Part shown: positions 56,214 to 64,000 of the stretch, piece by piece | Layout of the letters: each line of letters starts with the position of its first letter | Numbering within the stretch: position 1 is the first letter of the stretch | Source: Nocardia kruczakiae NBRC 101016 | GTDB lineage: Bacteria; Actinomycetota; Actinomycetes; Mycobacteriales; Mycobacteriaceae | Direction of reading: 5' to 3' | NCBI RefSeq assembly: GCF_001612965.1 | Contig: NZ_BDBL01000003.1 | Span: 246,206-310,205 of the forward strand | Length of the DNA: 64,000 nt | Program-made: the position numbers and the translations under genes | Notes under the pieces: generated by a model | Databases searched by the model: none | Seen by the model: the letters and a program-made list of their open reading frames with translations, nothing else | What the model was told of the DNA's origin: nothing

Positions 56214-57125
56214 TTATCGCTGCGCTTCGCGGTCGCGCTCGCGCAGCGCAGATCGAACCGCAAGTTTGCAGCGAATCGCAAGTCCGGCCCGCAACGCCCA
56301 TCGCAGCGGGGCCTGCCACCAGTGCGGATGACGGTCGGCCTGGAAACGATAGGCGGAGGCGTGATGGGCGGGCAACATGGTCTCCGGATGCCGCCCGGCC
56401 GCGTGACCCTTGGCATGGGTGACCTCGGCGCCCGGCACGAAGACGTTGTGCCAGCCGGCCTTGCCCATCCGGTCGCCGAAGTCGACATCCTCCATGTACA
56501 TGAAGTAGCGCGAGTCGAAGCCGTCGATGCTGTCGAACGCGTCGCGCCGCACCAGCAGGCACGACCCCGACAACCAGCCGACCGTACGCTCGGCGATCTC
56601 CTCGTTCTCCTGCCGGTACCGCCGCGTCCAGGGATTACCCGGCCAGATCGTGCCGAGGATCGCGTGGCCCGCGCCGTCGAGCAGGCCCGGCACCCGGCGC
56701 GCGGAGGGATAGATACTGCCGTCCGGCTCGTGGATCAGCGGGCCGAGCGCACCCGCGCGCGGCCAGCGCCGGGCGGCGGCCAGCAGGCGATCGATGGAAT
56801 CGGTGCCCCAGCGCACATCCGGATTGGCGATGATCACGTATTCGATATCGGGATCGAGTTCGGCGACCGCCCGGTTCACCGCGCCGCCGTAGCCGATGTT
56901 GCCGCCGGTGCGCAGTAGTGTGACGTGTTCGTTGGCCTCCGCGGCCAGCTCGGGAGCGCCGTCGGTCGAGCCGTTGTCGGCGAGGATCACCTGCGGTTTC
57001 TCCGCGGTGGCGGTCGCGAGTGTGCTGATGAAGTGGTCGAGATGCTCGCCCGGCGAATAGGTTACGGTGACCACCGCCAGCTGAGGGGTACGGTCCGCGG
57101 AAGGGGCTGAATCCGAAGCGCTCAC
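56214..57125 (-). CDS. wbbL: Rhamnosyltransferase WbbL (arabinogalactan linker)
   Basis: A GT2 glycosyltransferase of 303 residues that transfers rhamnose to the GlcNAc-PP-decaprenyl linker of the cell wall. Motifs: VVTVTYSPGEHLDHFISTL, VILADNGSTDG, GGNIGYGGAVNRAV, the DxD-like NPDVRWG, and GWLSGSCLLVRRDAFDSIDGFDSRYFMYMEDVDFGDR. GTG 57125 is 8 bases after TAGGCT (57134-57139). It belongs with rmlD (donor sugar synthesis) and manC. Essential in mycobacteria. Confidence 0.94.
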   Translation of the reverse strand: MSASDSAPSADRTPQLAVVTVTYSPGEHLDHFISTLATATAEKPQVILADNGSTDGAPELAAEANEHVTLLRTGGNIGYGGAVNRAVAELDPDIEYVIIANPDVRWGTDSIDRLLAAARRWPRAGALGPLIHEPDGSIYPSARRVPGLLDGAGHAILGTIWPGNPWTRRYRQENEEIAERTVGWLSGSCLLVRRDAFDSIDGFDSRYFMYMEDVDFGDRMGKAGWHNVFVPGAEVTHAKGHAAGRHPETMLPAHHASAYRFQADRHPHWWQAPLRWALRAGLAIRCKLAVRSALRERDREAQR

Positions 57126-57133
57126 GGAAGGCC

Positions 57134-57139
57134 AGCCTA
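57134..57139 (-). promoter_or_regulatory. -10 box of leaderless wbbL transcript
   Basis: TAGGCT on the minus strand, 8 bases before GTG 57125. Confidence 0.5.
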
Positions 57140-57254
57140 ATGGGTGAGAGGCCGGAGTAGGCACCCGAGCACAACCACCCACAGGGGCTTATCAGGCTGA
57201 CGGCCGGCGGCGCGGCTCACGGCCGGTAATTCACACGGCGGCGAGCAGCAACGA

Positions 57255-58118
57255 TCACGGTTGCGTCCGATCCGACGGCCGAGCCAGCGCATCGGCCAGC
57301 GCCGCCCGCCACTCCCGCAACGGCGTGAGACCGGCCTGCGCCCATGCCCGATTCGACAGCACCGAATATGCCGGGCGCCGTGCGGGACTCGGGAAATCGG
57401 CGGTACCGCAGGGCCGCACCCGCTCGGGATCGGCCCCGAGTTCGGCGAACACCGCCCGCGCCAGCCCGAAGCGACTGACCGCGCCCGCATTACTCGCGTG
57501 CAGCACACCCGGAATCGGCTGCCGCGCAACGAGTTCCAGCAAGCCCCGGGCCAGATCGGGTGCATAGGTGGGCGATCCGATCTGGTCGTCGACGACCGAT
57601 ATCGTCTCGCGTTCGGCCTCGAGCCGTCGCATCGTCGCCACGAAGTCACCGCGGTCGCCGGTGTACACCCACGCCGTGCGCACGATCGTGGCCTGCGGAT
57701 ATTCGCCGAGCACGGCCTGCTCACCGGCCAGTTTGGTACGGCCGTACACACTTGCCGGGCCGGTCGGATCGTCCGGCTCGTACGGATCCGACGCGGTGCC
57801 GTCGAAGACGTAATCGGTGGAGATGTGGATCAGTCGCGCGCCGGCCACGCGGCAGGCGGCCGCGAGGACCGCCGGCCCGGTGACATTGCCCGCGTACGCC
57901 GCGTCGTGCTCGGACTCGGCGGCGTCGACGGCGGTGTAGGCGGCACAGTTGAGCACCACGTCGCCCGGACGGACGACGGCGCACACGGCCTCGGCGTCGG
58001 TGATGTCGAGATCGGCACGCCCCAGGGCGAGGGCCGCGGGCGCCGCCGTGCGCAACGCCCGGCCGAGCTGTCCGCCGGCGCCGGTGATCACGAGCCGGGA
58101 CTGGGAATCGGGACTCAT
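57255..58118 (-). CDS. rmlD: dTDP-4-dehydrorhamnose reductase
   Basis: The final step of dTDP-L-rhamnose synthesis, 287 residues. The SDR features are GAGGQLGRAL, LNCAAYTAVDAAE, HISTDYVFDG, and the catalytic YGRTK (Tyr-x-x-x-Lys). Start ATG 58118 is preferred over the frame start seven codons earlier. It provides the donor for the neighbouring WbbL. It is divergent from the LCP gene. Confidence 0.95.
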   Translation of the reverse strand: MSPDSQSRLVITGAGGQLGRALRTAAPAALALGRADLDITDAEAVCAVVRPGDVVLNCAAYTAVDAAESEHDAAYAGNVTGPAVLAAACRVAGARLIHISTDYVFDGTASDPYEPDDPTGPASVYGRTKLAGEQAVLGEYPQATIVRTAWVYTGDRGDFVATMRRLEAERETISVVDDQIGSPTYAPDLARGLLELVARQPIPGVLHASNAGAVSRFGLARAVFAELGADPERVRPCGTADFPSPARRPAYSVLSNRAWAQAGLTPLREWRAALADALARPSDRTQP

Positions 58119-58285
58119 CCGGCAAGTCTGGCACGCCACGCCAACAGCGGTTCAGCGGTGCGGGCGCACTGGTTGGATAGCCTCGAATCCGGGAACTCCC
58201 CGGTACGCCACCGGTATCGGAGGCGGTGGGCTACGCGGGCAGATTCTCGAACGGGGGTCGATCGAGCGTGGAAAAGGAATACGGA

Positions 58286-59839
58286 GTGCCGCAGAACAGA
58301 AGTGCCTCGTCGCCGCCCCGCGGCGCCGGAGCACCACTGCCCGGCGGCCGCATCCCGCGAGCTCGCGGCGTTCGCCCGAGTTCGGGTCCCGGGGTGAATC
58401 GTCCCGGGCGGATACTCGCCGTGGCCGCCGCGGCGGTGGTGTTCATCGTCACCGGATTCGGCTGGCACAGCGTGGATTCCCTGATCTCCGGCATCGAGCG
58501 GATCGGCAACCTGGGCCTCGGCGGCGGCCACGACGGTGCGGTCGACATCCTGATGGTCGGTATCGACAGCCGCACCGACGCGCACGGCAATCCGCTCAGC
58601 GACCAGGAGCGGGCGATGTTGCACGCCGGCGACGAGGTCGGCACCAACACCGACACCATCGTGCTGATCCGGGTGCCCAACGACGGCCGGTCGGCGACCG
58701 CGATCTCGATTCCCCGCGATTCCTATGTCGACATCCCCGGTATCGGCAAGGGCAAGATCAACTCCGCCTACGGCGCGACCAAGGAGAACGCGCGGCAGAA
58801 ATTCGCCGCGCAGGGCCTCTCGGATTCCCAGATCGAGCAGAAGTCCACCCAGGCCGGCCGGCAGGCACTCATCAAGTCGGTCGCCAACCTCACCGGAGTC
58901 ACCGTCGACCATTACGCCGAGGTGGGCCTGCTCGGATTCGTGCTGCTCACCAATGCCGTGGGCGGGGTGGACGTCTGCCTGAACAACGCGGTGGACGAAC
59001 CGCTCTCGGGCGCGGATTTCCCCGCCGGACAGCAACGGCTCGACGGGGCGCAGGCATTGAGTTTCGTGCGTCAGCGCCACGATCTGCCGCGCGGCGACCT
59101 GGATCGCATCGTGCGCCAGCAGGTGTTCATGGCCTCGCTGGTGAACAAGGCCCTCAACGCCCGAATCCTCGCCAATCCCGGGAAGTTGCGCGTACTCGCC
59201 GATGCCGTCGGGCGCACGATCGTGCTCGACGAGGACTGGGATGTGGTGGCCTTCATGCATCAGCTGCAGGATCTGTCCGGCGGAAAGGTGAATTTCGAGA
59301 CCATTCCGGTGCAGGATCTCGACGGAACCACCGCCGACGGCGAATCGGTGGTGAAGGTAGACCCGAAATCGGTGAAGTCCTACGTCGCGGCGGCGGTCGG
59401 CGCCACCACCGACGTTCACGACGACGACCGCCCGGCGGCGCCGAGTTCGGTCACCGCCGACGTCTACAACGCCGGCAGCACCGGCGGTCTGGCCGGCCAG
59501 GTCGCACAGGCGCTGACCGGGAAGGGTTTTCACACCGGAGCCGTCGGGAACTGGACAGGGGCGCCGGTGCGCAGCAGCCGGGTGCTCGCCGCCGCGAGTT
59601 CCGACCCCAAGGCCAAGGCGGTCGCCGAGGCACTCGGCGGCCTGACCGTGGTCGCCGAACAGGATGTGCCGGAGGGTGCGGTGCGCGTGGTGCTCGCCGA
59701 TGACTACTCTGGTCCGGGCTCGGCGGCCGGCAGTCTGTTCGACATGTCCGGAACCTCGCCGGCCTCGGGCACCGCGACACCGGTGCCGCCCGCGCCTCCC
59801 ATCGACGCCGGCCAGAACGGACCGAAATGCGTGAACTGA
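58286..59839 (+). CDS. LytR-CpsA-Psr (LCP) family cell-wall ligase
   Basis: A membrane-anchored phosphotransferase of about 517 residues that attaches arabinogalactan to peptidoglycan (Lcp1/Rv3267-like). A basic Pro/Arg-rich cytoplasmic leader precedes one transmembrane helix (ILAVAAAAVVFIVTGFGW). The LCP domain follows, with VDILMVGIDSR, NTDTIVLIRV, AISIPRDSYVDIPG, KINSAYG and ALSFVRQRHDLPRGDLDRIVRQQ; the Arg/Asp residues bind the polyprenyl pyrophosphate. A LytR_C domain (VTADVYNAGSTGGLAGQVAQAL) ends the protein. GTG 58286 (AAGGA 7 bases upstream) is preferred; GTG 58268 is possible. Confidence 0.93.
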   Translation: MPQNRSASSPPRGAGAPLPGGRIPRARGVRPSSGPGVNRPGRILAVAAAAVVFIVTGFGWHSVDSLISGIERIGNLGLGGGHDGAVDILMVGIDSRTDAHGNPLSDQERAMLHAGDEVGTNTDTIVLIRVPNDGRSATAISIPRDSYVDIPGIGKGKINSAYGATKENARQKFAAQGLSDSQIEQKSTQAGRQALIKSVANLTGVTVDHYAEVGLLGFVLLTNAVGGVDVCLNNAVDEPLSGADFPAGQQRLDGAQALSFVRQRHDLPRGDLDRIVRQQVFMASLVNKALNARILANPGKLRVLADAVGRTIVLDEDWDVVAFMHQLQDLSGGKVNFETIPVQDLDGTTADGESVVKVDPKSVKSYVAAAVGATTDVHDDDRPAAPSSVTADVYNAGSTGGLAGQVAQALTGKGFHTGAVGNWTGAPVRSSRVLAAASSDPKAKAVAEALGGLTVVAEQDVPEGAVRVVLADDYSGPGSAAGSLFDMSGTSPASGTATPVPPAPPIDAGQNGPKCVN

Positions 59840-60543
59840 ACGACACTCTCACCGATGCCCTGCTCGGCCCGATCCTCGCCCGCGACGCCGCGGCGCCGCG
59901 GATCACCCACTACGACGACAGCACCGGCGCCCGCATCGAACTGTCCGGCCTGACGCTGGCGAACTGGGCGGCCAAGACCGCCAATATGATTCGCGACGAA
60001 TTCGGCCTCGCCCCGGGCGCGCGGGTATCGGTGTTGCTGCCCGCGCACTGGCAGACGGCCGCGGTCCTGCTGGGCTGCTGGTGGGCCGGCACCGAGGTGG
60101 TGCTACGACCGGACACGGATGCCGAACTCGCGCTGGTCTCGGCCGCACGCATCGACGAGGCCGGCGATATCGCCGAGGTGGCCGCGCTGTCGCTGGATCC
60201 GATGGGTATGCCGGTCGCCGATCTGCCGGTCGGCATCACCGACTACGCCACGTCGGTGCGTGGGCACGGTGACCAGTTCCACCCGGCGGGCGCGGGCGCC
60301 GCCCTCGACGGCGCCACGGTCGCCGAGACCGTGACAGCGGCCCGGGCCTCGGCCGAACGGCAGGGGTTCGGCGCGAGCGACCGGGTGCTGTCGACCACCG
60401 ACTGGGACACCACCGCCCACCTGATCGACGGACTGCTCGCGGTATACGCGGCCGGAGCCTCGCTGGTGCAGGTGACCGCCCCCGATCCGGCTCGGCTCGA
60501 GCACCGGATCGGCACCGAACGCGTCACCGCGCGCCGGTCCTGA
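59827..60543 (+). CDS. TIGR03089 family protein (Rv3268-like)
   Basis: This 238-residue actinobacterial protein resembles the N-terminal part of AMP-forming acyl-CoA ligases (GLTLANWAAKTANMIRDEFGLAPGARVSVLLPAHWQTAAVLLGCWWAGTEVVL) but lacks the ATP-binding P-loop and the C-terminal domain, so it is not an active ligase. The ATG overlaps the LCP gene by 13 bases, so the two are translated together. Conserved pairing with the LCP gene suggests an envelope-related role, which is an inference. Confidence 0.88.
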   Translation: MRELNDTLTDALLGPILARDAAAPRITHYDDSTGARIELSGLTLANWAAKTANMIRDEFGLAPGARVSVLLPAHWQTAAVLLGCWWAGTEVVLRPDTDAELALVSAARIDEAGDIAEVAALSLDPMGMPVADLPVGITDYATSVRGHGDQFHPAGAGAALDGATVAETVTAARASAERQGFGASDRVLSTTDWDTTAHLIDGLLAVYAAGASLVQVTAPDPARLEHRIGTERVTARRS

Positions 60544-60649
60544 TCTCCTACCCGGGTAGGGCACGGCGATCCACCCGCAGTCCGTTTTCGGGACGCCCGC
60601 CACTCCGTAGTGTGGGTGTCAGCGAACCGGACGACGAACGGGGATGGCG

Positions 60650-61948
60650 ATGAAGCCGCAGTACTGGTTTCGGTGGTTGGTGGTACAGGGCACGCCGCGG
60701 CTGGCCTTGAAGACCTATGCCCGCCGCGGCGAGACCCTGGCGAAACTGATGTCGAGCCCCGAGGCGGTCCAGGATCCGATACCGCTGCTGGAATCCCTGC
60801 GCGACCAGGGACGGCTGGTGCACTCCCCCTTGGGCTGGGCGACCACCGATTACGAGCTGGTCCGTACCGTCCTGCGCGACACCACCTTCAAGGTCGCGGC
60901 GGCCGAGGGTTTCGTGCCCGGACCGCTGCGCCCGCTGATGGATCTGGCGACGCTGCCGCCCAATCCGGTGCAGCCGCCGTCGATGCTGGTGATCGACCCG
61001 CCCGACCACACCCGGATGCGTAAACCGGTGGCCTCGGCATTCACGCCGCGCGCGATCGCCCGGCTGCGCGACCGCGTCGAATCGGTGACCACGGAACTGC
61101 TCGACGCCCTGCCCTCCGGCGGTTCGGCGGATCTGGTGGCCGACTTCGCCTCCCAGGTGCCGATCGCGATCATCTCCGAGATGCTCGGCTTCCCCGACGC
61201 GGACCGCGACCGCTTCCTGGCCTGGGGTGACGCCGTCTCGCCGATGCTCGATATCGGCATCAGCTGGCGCACCACCCGCGGCGCGTCGGCGGCCATCGTG
61301 GAGATGGACCACTACCTCGACGAGCACATCGCGCGGCTGCGTCGCGAACCGGGCGAGGACATCCTGTCCGGTCTGGTGAGCTCCGGCACGCTGGACGACA
61401 CCGAATTGAAGGCCTCGGCGACACTGCTGATGGGCGCCGGATTCGAGACCACGGTCAATCTGATCAGCAACGGCATCGTCCAGCTCGTGACCCATCGCGA
61501 TCAGCTGGACCTGCTGCGTGAGGATCCGCAGCTGTGGCCCAACGCGATCGAGGAGATTCTGCGCTTCGACGCACCGGTCCAGAACACCGGCCGTATCGCC
61601 GGGCGCGAGGTGGAGCTGGCCGGTATCACGGTGCATCAGGGCAGCACGGTGGTGCTGTCGCTGTCCGGCGCCAATCGCGACCCGAAGGTGTTCGCCGAAC
61701 CGCACCGCTTCGACGTCACGCGCGCCAACGCCAAGGATCACCTGACGTTCTCCAGCGGTATCCACGCCTGCCTGGGCGCCAGCCTCGCCCGGATGGAGGG
61801 CACCTACGCGCTGCGGTCGCTGTTCGACCGATTCCCGAATCTCGTGCTGGCCGGTCGCCCCGAGCGTCGGCCGCTGTTCACCCTGCACGGCTACAGCCGG
61901 TTGCCGGTGCTGCTCGGTCAGCGCGCCGAACAGCCCAGCAGCGTCTGA
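60650..61948 (+). CDS. Cytochrome P450
   Basis: A 432-residue class I (bacterial) P450. The heme loop FSSGIHACLG with its Cys ligand, the I-helix LLMGAGFETTVNL (AGxET) and the K-helix ExxR (EEILR) are complete; no membrane anchor is seen. ATG 60650 has GGGG 6 bases upstream; ATG 60644 abuts it. Substrate unknown. No ferredoxin or ferredoxin reductase gene is adjacent. It converges with the carboxylesterase gene (6-bp gap). Confidence 0.93.
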   Translation: MKPQYWFRWLVVQGTPRLALKTYARRGETLAKLMSSPEAVQDPIPLLESLRDQGRLVHSPLGWATTDYELVRTVLRDTTFKVAAAEGFVPGPLRPLMDLATLPPNPVQPPSMLVIDPPDHTRMRKPVASAFTPRAIARLRDRVESVTTELLDALPSGGSADLVADFASQVPIAIISEMLGFPDADRDRFLAWGDAVSPMLDIGISWRTTRGASAAIVEMDHYLDEHIARLRREPGEDILSGLVSSGTLDDTELKASATLLMGAGFETTVNLISNGIVQLVTHRDQLDLLREDPQLWPNAIEEILRFDAPVQNTGRIAGREVELAGITVHQGSTVVLSLSGANRDPKVFAEPHRFDVTRANAKDHLTFSSGIHACLGASLARMEGTYALRSLFDRFPNLVLAGRPERRPLFTLHGYSRLPVLLGQRAEQPSSV

Positions 61949-61954
61949 GCCGGC

Positions 61955-63523
61955 TCAGCTGAAGCCGACCGCCTGGTCACCCCAGGCGGTGTGCAGATCG
62001 TGATCGGGATCGTCGAGCACCCGGTCCACAGCGTCGACGACCAGTGTCGTGCGGGTGGATTCGCGGTAGGGCGGCCAATGTTTCGAGCCGTCCAGCGCCG
62101 CGGGCACCCCGTGTTCGGCGAAGGCCAGCCAGCGCCGCATCATCCGGCCCGACACCTCGCTCGCGACCTTGCGACCGCCCAGCCAGAAGGTCGGATCGTG
62201 ATCGAAGGAGCCGAAATTGCCGAAGATGTACGGCAATTCGGTGGCGTGGCCGGCGCCGACGCGCGCCGCTTTCAGCATCGGCGTGGCCTGATCGAAGCGA
62301 TACATCCAGGTGCGGCTGTGCCGGGAATGCGCGTCGGCGACCCAGTGCGCCGGCATCCGGAACGCCGCATCGGTCGACATCGCCAGCGCACCGCGCGTCT
62401 TGGCCAGATCCGGGTAGGCGGAGGTGATCTCGGCGATGCGCTCGTGCGAGAGCCCGGGATGTTCTCCGGCGACGGCATTGAGCATCGCGTTCACCGCATC
62501 GGGGGTCACCGGCATGATCGGCGAGCGGAACAGGCGGAACAGTGACGCCTCGTCCTTGTTGGTGCCGATGATCAGCGGTACGCGATGCGAGCGGCCCTGC
62601 TGGAAACGGTCGGTCGGATAGGTGGGTAGCAGATCGCCGTCCACCACCGGCGCCGCGGCCAGGCGTCCCGGTGACTGCAGCGGCACCTCGTCGAGCAGGA
62701 CACCGGCCGCGTCCACGATCCGCTCGATGGGGCATTCCAGCAGTTCCCGGGCGCGTTCGGGCGGCAGGTCCATCAATTCCAGGAAACGGCTCGCCACCCC
62801 GGCGGCCCGGTCGGGACCGAAGACGGTGGTGGCCGGTGGACTCTGCGCGATGGCGCGGTGGAACAGGCCTGCGGCCCGCGGCGAGGTCAGCAGCGCCGTC
62901 ACGCATCCCGCGCCGGAGGATTCGCCGAAGACGGTGACGTTACCCGGATCACCACCGAAGGCGGCGGCATTGTCGCGCACCCATTCCAGTGCCGCGATCT
63001 GGTCGTGCAGGCCGAGATTGGCGACGAACCCGTCGCCCAGCGAGGACAGATCGAGGAAGCCGAGCGCGCCGAGCCGATAGTTGACCGCGACGATCACCAC
63101 ATCGCCCGCCTCGACCATCCGGCGGCCGTCGTAGATCGCCTGCGCGGCCGTGCCCAGACAGTAGGCGCCGCCGTGCAACCAGACCATCACCGGACGCGGC
63201 TGCATCGGTTCGGCGGCCGGCGCCCAGACATTGACCCACAGGCAGTCCTCACCCATGCGCAGCCCCGAGTCCACGGGCACCATATCGCCCATGGTCTGCG
63301 GGGCGATCTCGCCGAATTCGGTGCAGTCACGCACTCCCGACCAGGCTTCGGGCGGTTCCGGCCGCGCGAACCGCTTGGGGCCCGCCGGCGCCGCGGCATA
63401 CGGGATGCTGCGCCATACGTGAACGGATCCCGTATGGAATCCGCGGACCGCACCGCTGGTCGTGTGGGCGACGGGTCCGGCAGTGTCCTCGACCGGAGTC
63501 GCCTCGAAGAATTGAGTGCTCAT
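61955..63523 (-). CDS. Type-B carboxylesterase
   Basis: An alpha/beta-hydrolase of 522 residues. The nucleophile motif GESSGAG, oxyanion-hole HGGAYCLGT, the DCLWVNVWAP signature of carboxylesterase type B, NYRLGALGFLDL and the C-terminal His region (GAGHATELPYIFG) are present. No signal peptide is visible, so it is cytoplasmic. ATG 63523 has GAGGAGG 7 bases upstream. It probably hydrolyses carboxylic esters of broad range; p-nitrobenzyl esterase-like. The P450 gene next to it points to xenobiotic or lipid catabolism, only by context. Confidence 0.92.
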   Translation of the reverse strand: MSTQFFEATPVEDTAGPVAHTTSGAVRGFHTGSVHVWRSIPYAAAPAGPKRFARPEPPEAWSGVRDCTEFGEIAPQTMGDMVPVDSGLRMGEDCLWVNVWAPAAEPMQPRPVMVWLHGGAYCLGTAAQAIYDGRRMVEAGDVVIVAVNYRLGALGFLDLSSLGDGFVANLGLHDQIAALEWVRDNAAAFGGDPGNVTVFGESSGAGCVTALLTSPRAAGLFHRAIAQSPPATTVFGPDRAAGVASRFLELMDLPPERARELLECPIERIVDAAGVLLDEVPLQSPGRLAAAPVVDGDLLPTYPTDRFQQGRSHRVPLIIGTNKDEASLFRLFRSPIMPVTPDAVNAMLNAVAGEHPGLSHERIAEITSAYPDLAKTRGALAMSTDAAFRMPAHWVADAHSRHSRTWMYRFDQATPMLKAARVGAGHATELPYIFGNFGSFDHDPTFWLGGRKVASEVSGRMMRRWLAFAEHGVPAALDGSKHWPPYRESTRTTLVVDAVDRVLDDPDHDLHTAWGDQAVGFS

Positions 63524-63581
63524 CTCGCACCTCCTCGTACTCCCTGTAACCGAGAGTACGTCCGAGATCATTCGTACCGCG

Positions 63582-63854
63582 TCAACCTCGATCGATGTGG
63601 CCGAGGTCGCGGTCGGGATCGATGCGGTCGCGCACGCGCTGTTTGAGTCCTGCGATATCCGGGAACCCACCGTCGGCTCTGCGCTCCCAGATCTGCTCAC
63701 CGTCGACGGTGATCCGGAAGACTCCGCCGGTGCCGGGGATCAGCGCCACCTCGTCGAGGTCGGTGCCGAAGGTGTTCAGCAGCTCCTGGGCCATCCATCC
63801 GGCGCGCAGTAACCACCGGCATTGCGTGCAATATTCGATCGCGATTCGTGCCAT
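63582..63854 (-). CDS. SelT/SelW/SelH-like (Rdx) thioredoxin-fold protein
   Basis: A 90-residue protein of the Rdx family. It starts with the redox motif CTQC (ARIAIEYCTQCRWLLRAGWMAQELL), where eukaryotic members have Cys-x-x-Sec, followed by EVALIPGTGGVFRITVDGEQIWERRADGGFPDI. ATG 63854 is 6 bases after TAGGGT (63861-63866), so the message is leaderless. Redox activity is likely; the physiological partner is unknown. Gap to the esterase gene is 58 bp, same strand. Confidence 0.92.
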   Translation of the reverse strand: MARIAIEYCTQCRWLLRAGWMAQELLNTFGTDLDEVALIPGTGGVFRITVDGEQIWERRADGGFPDIAGLKQRVRDRIDPDRDLGHIDRG

Positions 63855-63860
63855 GCGGTG

Positions 63861-63866
63861 ACCCTA
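63861..63866 (-). promoter_or_regulatory. -10 box of leaderless Rdx gene transcript
   Basis: TAGGGT on the minus strand, 6 bases before ATG 63854. The remaining 63867-64000 holds no recognised gene; it is probably the upstream region of a gene outside the window. Confidence 0.6.
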
Positions 63867-64000
63867 GTGAGGGACCGGATTCCCGGTAGTCACCGCGCGG
63901 CTGTCCACGTTTGAGGCAACTCCTTCGCTATCTGTTCTAATCGGAAATGTATTGCCGTAATGGTAGTGGGAGAGCACTGGCGACTCTTTACGAGCCGATT

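Noticed and set aside
56240..57260. Prophage or genomic island around wbbL-rmlD
   Set aside because: No integrase, tRNA or direct repeats; gene order is conserved across mycolate producers.

Overview
The window is chromosomal DNA of a high-GC, mycolate-producing actinobacterium, most likely a Nocardia or close relative. The evidence is the strong G/C third-position bias, frequent GTG starts, many genes that begin 6-8 bases after a TANNNT -10 box (leaderless transcripts), arabinogalactan and mycolate lineage markers (wbbL, rmlD, LCP ligase, MtrAB-LpqB, SecA1), F420 genes (fbiA, fbiB), WhiB2, and a gene order that largely follows the M. tuberculosis block from sigH (Rv3223c) to Rv3268, as recalled from general knowledge. 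No rRNA, tRNA, CRISPR array, insertion sequence or prophage was recognised.

Layout. 1-2 kb: the SigH/RsrA redox-stress sigma/anti-sigma pair, with a visible SigR-type autoregulatory promoter. 2-4.8 kb: MarR regulator plus MFS efflux pump behind palindromic operators, and a small exported protein. 4.8-9.8 kb: SRAP (YedK), aldehyde dehydrogenase, aroA, and rsgA, which appears to use a CTG start. 9.8-14 kb: two HxlR-regulated units (a methyltransferase; a quinone oxidoreductase with a QorR-like thiol regulator), a DUF4254 gene and a decayed Uma2 nuclease gene. 14-20 kb: secA1, an Rv3235-family gene, a WS/DGAT-like gene with a changed active site, and a DUF6912 gene. 19.9-24.2 kb: a ferredoxin reductase and two tandem acyl-CoA desaturases sharing a 12-bp operator-like motif. 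24.2-27.9 kb: bluB, a thiolase, hpf and comF-like genes. 27.9-35 kb: lpqB-mtrB-mtrA, tmk, a tiny exported peptide and ahcY. 35-42.7 kb: a C4-dicarboxylate two-component system with dctA, then two alkB genes, one of them in the classical alkB-rubA-rubB-tetR operon. 42.8-46.6 kb: fbiA-fbiB-Nudix operon and whiB2. 46.6-52.9 kb: a tandem repeat, a zincin-like gene, DUF3499, manB, a TobH-like gene, manA and a CDF transporter. 52.9-63.9 kb: a CrtI-like oxidoreductase and TetR, manC-wbbL-rmlD, LCP ligase, a TIGR03089 gene, P450, carboxylesterase and a SelT/SelW-like protein.

Functional links. manA, manB and manC lead from fructose-6-phosphate to GDP-mannose for glycolipids and lipomannan, while rmlD, wbbL and the LCP protein act on the rhamnose linker and arabinogalactan attachment. 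MtrAB-LpqB, SecA1 and WhiB2 are envelope, export and division functions. The reductase and desaturases form an electron-transfer and desaturation unit. AlkB with rubredoxins starts alkane oxidation, with P450, thiolase, aldehyde dehydrogenase and esterase genes nearby. The most noteworthy points are the shared desaturase operator, the CTG start of rsgA, the HSxxxDG active site of the acyltransferase, the second alkB with its own palindrome, the Uma2 relic, and two repeat families.
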